In this document: positions 20,939-24,804 of the stretch, one piece after another
Layout: every line of letters starts with the position of its first letter
Position numbering within the stretch: the first letter of the stretch is position 1
DNA from: Ettlia oleoabundans
Taxonomy: Eukaryota > Chlorophyta > Chlorophyceae > Chlamydomonadales
DNA: 24,804 bases
Assembly (NCBI GenBank): GCA_019693395.1
Contig: JAAMXP010001942.1
Span: 1-24,804 of the forward strand
Direction: 5' to 3'
The notes under the pieces: model-generated
The model's database searches: none
Seen by the model: only the letters and a program-made list of their open reading frames with translations
What the model was told of the DNA's origin: nothing
Program-made: the position numbers and the translations under genes

Positions 20939-23608
20939 ATGGCGGCAGTGCTGCAGAAGGCTCGCTGCGGCCATACAGGCGTGGCTTGCTTCTGGAGTCC
21001 ATCCATGACGCTGGCACACCCCTTCGCCGCCGCCCGCACCGTGCGACAGGCAAAGCGTTGGGGGGCGGCGTCGGTGCAGCGGCGGCCACGTGCAGCGGCT
21101 AGCAGGTCTCGCTCTCCATGCAGCACCCGCACTGTGCACGTCCAGGCCCTTCGCAACATTGACTGGCCAGAGGCCCTACTATTCGACTGGTGAGGCTGCG
21201 CGTTGGGATATTTGCCACTACTGGCACAATCACTGAAGCCAGGCCACCAGAACGGGAAGGCTGGGTACCACTTTTCATGTCTACTTGCCATCTGCCCTCA
21301 CAATCTTGACATCGTCTGGTTCTAAAATCACTAGATCACTTTCTAACCCTTGCTGCCCTCCTCCTCTCCCCCATTCGTCACTTTCCACTCTGGATTTCGA
21401 TCCCACTCCCTTCCTCCTGGCACAGCATTCCACCTGTCATTTGGTCCCTCCAAGACGTGGGACCCCTGCCCACATACCTCCTGCAAACTGAGGCTGTCTG
21501 CTCGCCTGGTCATGCAGTGACGGGGTGTTGGTTGACACAGAGGCGGAAGGTCACCGCGTGGCCTTTAATGAGGCTTTCAAGCGCAAGGGGCTGGACCATG
21601 AGTGGAGCCTAGAGCAGTACGGGGTACTGCTGGAGATCGGGGGAGGAAAGGAGCGCATGGACCACTACTTCAGCAGTTGTGCTGACAGGGAACCCTGGGC
21701 AAGTGTCACAGGTGCCGTAGCGGCTGGGGGTCAGCCTTGGTCTGCTTGTTTGGTTTATTGGTCTGTTCCTTGGTCAGGCAGACTTTGCCTGGTGCAGGTT
21801 TTTAGAGCGTGATGAGCTCACCCGCTGCTCCTCTACTGCTGTCAACCAATGCTCGCTGCTGCAGACGCTGCTGAGCGCAAAGCTTTTTTGAAGGAGCTTC
21901 ATGAGCGTAAGACGGACATCTTCAACCAGCTCATAGAGACAGGCAGCCTGCCGCTTCGGCCTGGGGTCAAGCGCCTCATTTGTGAGCGGCTACAAACCTT
22001 TCGCTGGAGCCTTGTTGGCCAGGCCTCATTGGCCAGGGGTGCCAGCCGAAGTCACTTGCAGTCAAATGCACAATGTCTGCATTGGCCGGCCCTCGCGCAG
22101 CAGCTGCTGCTGCTGCTGCTTCTTGCGGCTGCTGTTTGCCGCTCCAGCTGGGTGCAGCACTTTGGCACTTTCGCTGCTGACTGTGCGGTGTGGTGCTGGT
22201 GTGTGTGCTTCACTGCCTGTCTGTGCGTTGCCCTGCAGACGAGGCGATTGACAGTGGCATCAAGGTTGCTGTGTGCTCCACATCAAACGAGCGTGCCGTC
22301 AGCAATATTGTTAAGGTGTGTATGAGAGGGCCGATGTTTTGCCAGACGAGTACATCTATTGGTTGCAAAGATAGCAGTTAACCTTCCAGACCCGGTTCCT
22401 GGGTTTCACTCACGTGCGAACTGCCGAACGTGAGGCGCGCAAGGCCGGCCCTCTGCGGTTGACGCTGCCGTGCTTGCTGCGCCCTGTTGTGCCATGCTGC
22501 GCTGAGCTGTGCAGGTCATGCTGGGTGATCGCATCGCCGCCGACATGCGCGTGTTTGCCGGGGACTGTGTGCCCAAGAAGAAGCCGGCTCCTGACATTTA
22601 CAACCTGGCAGCAAAGGTGGGCCAGTGGCCTGGGCCCACAGTGACGTCTGCGGCTCGGTGCAGGCTGTTATACTCCGGCATGCTGGCGTGGGGCCAACAC
22701 CTGCTGAACACCCAGGGCTTGTTTCTTGCTTCAGTCTGAAGTGGGCGAGCTGATGCTGCGCATGAACTGATGCGCCAGCTTTGTTCACGGGCTGTGTCTA
22801 TGGAAGCACTCTTGCCTGCCTTGTTTGCAACAACAGAAGTTGTATTAGTTGTACTGCCTGCAGCTTGTCATGGCTGTGGTTCATCACGCATTGTGGGATG
22901 TCAGATGTGTTGTGCAATACGCCACTGATGCCGTTTGGTACTGCCTGTACCTTGACCTGTAGGAGCTGGGTGTGGACCCGGCACGGTGTGTGGTGGTTGA
23001 GGACAGCCGCATTGGGCTGGCGGCAGCAAAGGCGGCAGGCATGCGGTGAGCCGCTGCTTCTCATGGTGGTGGTGCTGCTATGTGAATGACACCAGCATTG
23101 GTGGTATCGCCTTTATGTGGTTCCAGGCCATTGCCGACAGCCCTTCTATTCATGGTTGTTCTCCAGCCAGACCTGCATTGCACCTCCTTGCTTTGCATGC
23201 CCTTGCCCGCTGTCTCTGCCCTTTCTTTCAAGCTTCCTTTCCGTCTGCCCCCCGCCAAATTTCACAGGTGTGTAGTCACTGAGAGCTACTACACAAAAGG
23301 CGAGGATTTCAAGATCGCAGACGCAGTATTTGATTGCATTGGGGAGGCAGGGGAGGAGCGGTTCAGCCTGAACGACCTGACAACTCCAGGTCTGTTGGTG
23401 AGCACCGCTGCGGATCAGGGCGGTTTGCGGGTCCATGTCGGCACAAAGCTCTGTGCCAGATGGCATCACTTCGCAACCCTTGATTAGTCTGCCACACATG
23501 AGTGCAGGCTCTTTCTGGCTGAACCCCCCACTGCCAATGGACGAGCAAGGCAACTGGGTTAACCCGCCGCGGAGCCCGCTGGAGTTCGATGTTGACCCTG
23601 TGGCCTGA
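20939..23608 (+). CDS. CBBY: Plastid CbbY-like HAD phosphatase (xylulose-1,5-bisphosphate phosphatase family)
   Basis: Plant CBBY dephosphorylates xylulose 1,5-bisphosphate, a misfire product that blocks Rubisco, in the chloroplast stroma (family knowledge). Exons 20939-21189, 21518-21711, 21865-21981, 22239-22315, 22515-22616, 22963-23045, 23268-23389 and 23508-23608 close in phase to 348 residues. The start lies in CCATGGCG. The first 70 or so residues are Ala/Arg/Ser-rich and lack acidic residues, as a transit peptide should. HAD motif I LLFDCDGVLVDTE (both Asp present, split by intron 1) is followed by the CbbY-typical EIGGGKERMDHYF. Motif II is VCSTSNERAV, motif III Lys lies in PKKKPAPDIY, and motif IV is VVVEDSRIGLAAAKAAGM. 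The cap domain shows ERKAFLKELHERKTDIF. Exon 2 is ended at ACAG/GTGCCG because this restores DAAERK. The tail ends NPPRSPLEFDVDPVA. Confidence 0.93.
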
Positions 23609-24406
23609 GAACACCCGCGCCCAGCTTCTCAGCATGGCTGCAACAAGAACCGAGGAAGTTGTGGTGACATGCCGCATGCGGTGGGAGCCCAGGAGTCCAT
23701 CGGCACTGCCAACCCTTCCCCCAGTAGTGGGAGGCCTGCACTGAACTGGTGGCTGGTTTGGCACGTGTTGTACTGTAGTAGCATCTTGGGGGAGTGACAA
23801 GCACTGAACTGTTTTACCTTGTTGTTTTGCTTGAATGAAAGTCTTCAACCTTGCATATGCCTCATACTGATGCCAACTTGCTGTACTCAGTTATATGCTT
23901 TATATGCACTTGGTTGCTGCTTATTCTGACTCTTTAAATGCGCAACCAGCCATTCAATCTACTCAGTCATCACACTGTGGGGTAGTCATTCAAATCAAGG
24001 ATGGTGGTTTTTCAACATACACAGTATGGCAGCAGGCAACCAGGGAAGGGAATTGGGCATTAGCAACTCCATGGATCACACCAGCTCATTTCTGGGTTCA
24101 TTGGGGGCATATGTCTGTTCAAAACGGGGGCCGGGGGGGAGAGGGTGGGCCGCACACGGGGGCAATGTTAGCTTGAAACTGTAGCTGTGGGAATCGCGAA
24201 ACGAAATTGAAAAGTGGTGGTCATGCATGCAATATTGTTTGGGGGTTCATGGAGTGTCGCCTGCACTTTGTGTTGCAAGGAATTTTCAACACACTCAGCC
24301 TTCAGTGCCGGCTCGAGCCTTCAATCGCTTGAACTGCTGCATGGGCAATAGAAGAGGCATGTGCCTCCTGACTCATAACGCATAACGGCATACACCACTA
24401 GACTTG
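23609..24406. other. Intergenic region between CbbY and the third HAD gene
   Basis: About 800 bases holding the CbbY 3' untranslated region and the promoter of the next gene. No canonical TGTAA was found after CbbY. A G-rich tract at 24126-24149 fits a quadruplex pattern. No further coding exon was recognised. Confidence 0.5.
24126..24149 (+). other. G-quadruplex-type tract
   Basis: Four G runs (5 G, 7 G, 3 G and 3 G) separated by CC, AGA and T lie between CbbY and the third HAD gene, about 260 bases before its start codon. Confidence 0.5.
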
Positions 24407-24674
24407 ATGATGCGTTTCAGTTTGCCCTGCCGCATGGCCTTGCGGGCCTGCAGGCGCAAGAGGTGGAAAGTGTTATGCGTTAGCGTAAGGCGGACAGGGT
24501 TCGTAATGCATTGGCATGCTAATCTGTACTTGTGCATGCGTGCAAGCTAGATTCTCATCTGGCATATCATTGCCAATTAGTGTTCTCTTAAACCTCACCC
24601 GGCGCTTGTAGGCCGCAAAAGGCTTCAAGGCAGCGCGGATCGAGGCTTTGATTTTCGACTTTGATGGCACTTTA
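24407..24674 (+). CDS. HAD-superfamily hydrolase, N-terminal part (runs off right edge)
   Basis: Exon 2 (from 24612 to about 24674) encodes GFKAARIEALIFDFDGTL, a textbook HAD motif I with the nucleophile and acid/base Asp. Upstream, ATGATG at 24407 opens a 78-base exon (MMRFSLPCRMALRACRRK, then RWKVLCVS) ending at a GTAAGG donor (24485). Joined in phase 0 to the TTGTAG acceptor (24611) this gives VLCVSAAKG, which resembles a plastid or mitochondrial leader with a cleavage site. After TTA the frame reads VSIIA and a stop, so the exon probably ends at the weak donor TTA/GTGTCC (24675). The rest of the protein would lie beyond the window. The exact family (phosphoglycolate phosphatase, CbbY-like or other) cannot be told. 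A pseudogene is possible. The antisense frame over the same bases gives a basic peptide without homology. Confidence 0.55.
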
Positions 24675-24744
24675 GTGTCCATCATCGCTTGAAGCCGGCG
24701 ACCGCTACTGGGGCAGGTGGCATCTGCATGAACAGGTATCAAGA

Positions 24745-24800
24745 GTGTGTGTGTGTGTTGCAGGTCGTGGTGGTGGTGGGTTTGTGTGTGTGTGTGTGTG
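24745..24800. repeat. GT microsatellites at the right edge
   Basis: Two GT tracts, 24745-24758 and 24783-24800, flank a GGT/GTG-rich stretch. Confidence 0.8.
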
Positions 24801-24804
24801 GGGG

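Noticed and set aside
24473..24742. Minus-strand basic open frame that could be read as a ribosomal-like protein
   Set aside because: No family recognised, and the plus strand of the same bases encodes a strong HAD motif I; kept only as a finding.
1..24804. tRNA, rRNA, CRISPR or transposon content
   Set aside because: No tRNA arm motifs, rRNA-like blocks, spaced repeats, transposase-like proteins or long terminal repeats were seen by eye.

Overview
This window looks like nuclear DNA of a green alga, probably a Chlorella-like trebouxiophyte. It is GC-rich, and its genes are broken by many short spliceosomal introns with GT-AG, and sometimes GC-AG, ends. Several proteins carry plastid-type leaders. 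One gene is the HAD-phosphatase/glycerol-3-phosphate dehydrogenase fusion known from Chlamydomonas and Dunaliella. TGTAA motifs, the usual green-algal polyadenylation signal, lie behind two of the genes. I see no rRNA, tRNA, CRISPR array or recognisable transposon. All gene models were spliced by hand from protein-family motifs, splice consensus and intron phase, and phase closes in every complete model.

Layout. (1) 65-3404, minus: PUS3/DEG1-type tRNA pseudouridine synthase, 3' end outside the window. (2) 3661-5560, minus: SUN-domain nuclear-envelope protein. (3) 5561-6716: divergent intergenic region with one possible orphan exon. (4) 6717-9260, plus: bZIP transcription factor resembling plant G-box binding factors. 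(5) 10122-16886 or slightly further, minus: 21-exon fusion of a phosphoserine-phosphatase-like HAD domain with NAD-dependent glycerol-3-phosphate dehydrogenase. It holds a 9-base N run in one intron. (6) 17224-18154, plus: spliceosomal Sm protein F, divergent from (5). (7) 19162-19748, minus: small plastid-targeted membrane protein of unknown function. (8) 20939-23608, plus: plastid CbbY-type HAD phosphatase (xylulose-1,5-bisphosphate phosphatase family). (9) 24407 to beyond the right edge, plus: start of another HAD hydrolase with a possible plastid leader.

The genes are mostly unrelated housekeeping functions: tRNA modification, nuclear envelope, transcription and splicing. The right half also concentrates HAD-fold phosphatases acting on small phosphorylated sugars or polyols. 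The GPDH fusion should turn dihydroxyacetone phosphate into glycerol. CbbY should remove a Rubisco-inhibiting sugar bisphosphate. A third HAD gene follows CbbY on the same strand.

The most useful second looks are the run of GC-AG introns, the altered substrate-pocket residues in the HAD domain of the GPDH fusion, the open frame upstream of its first visible ATG, the 9-base first coding exon and 16-C acceptor tract of SmF, and the third HAD exon at the right edge.
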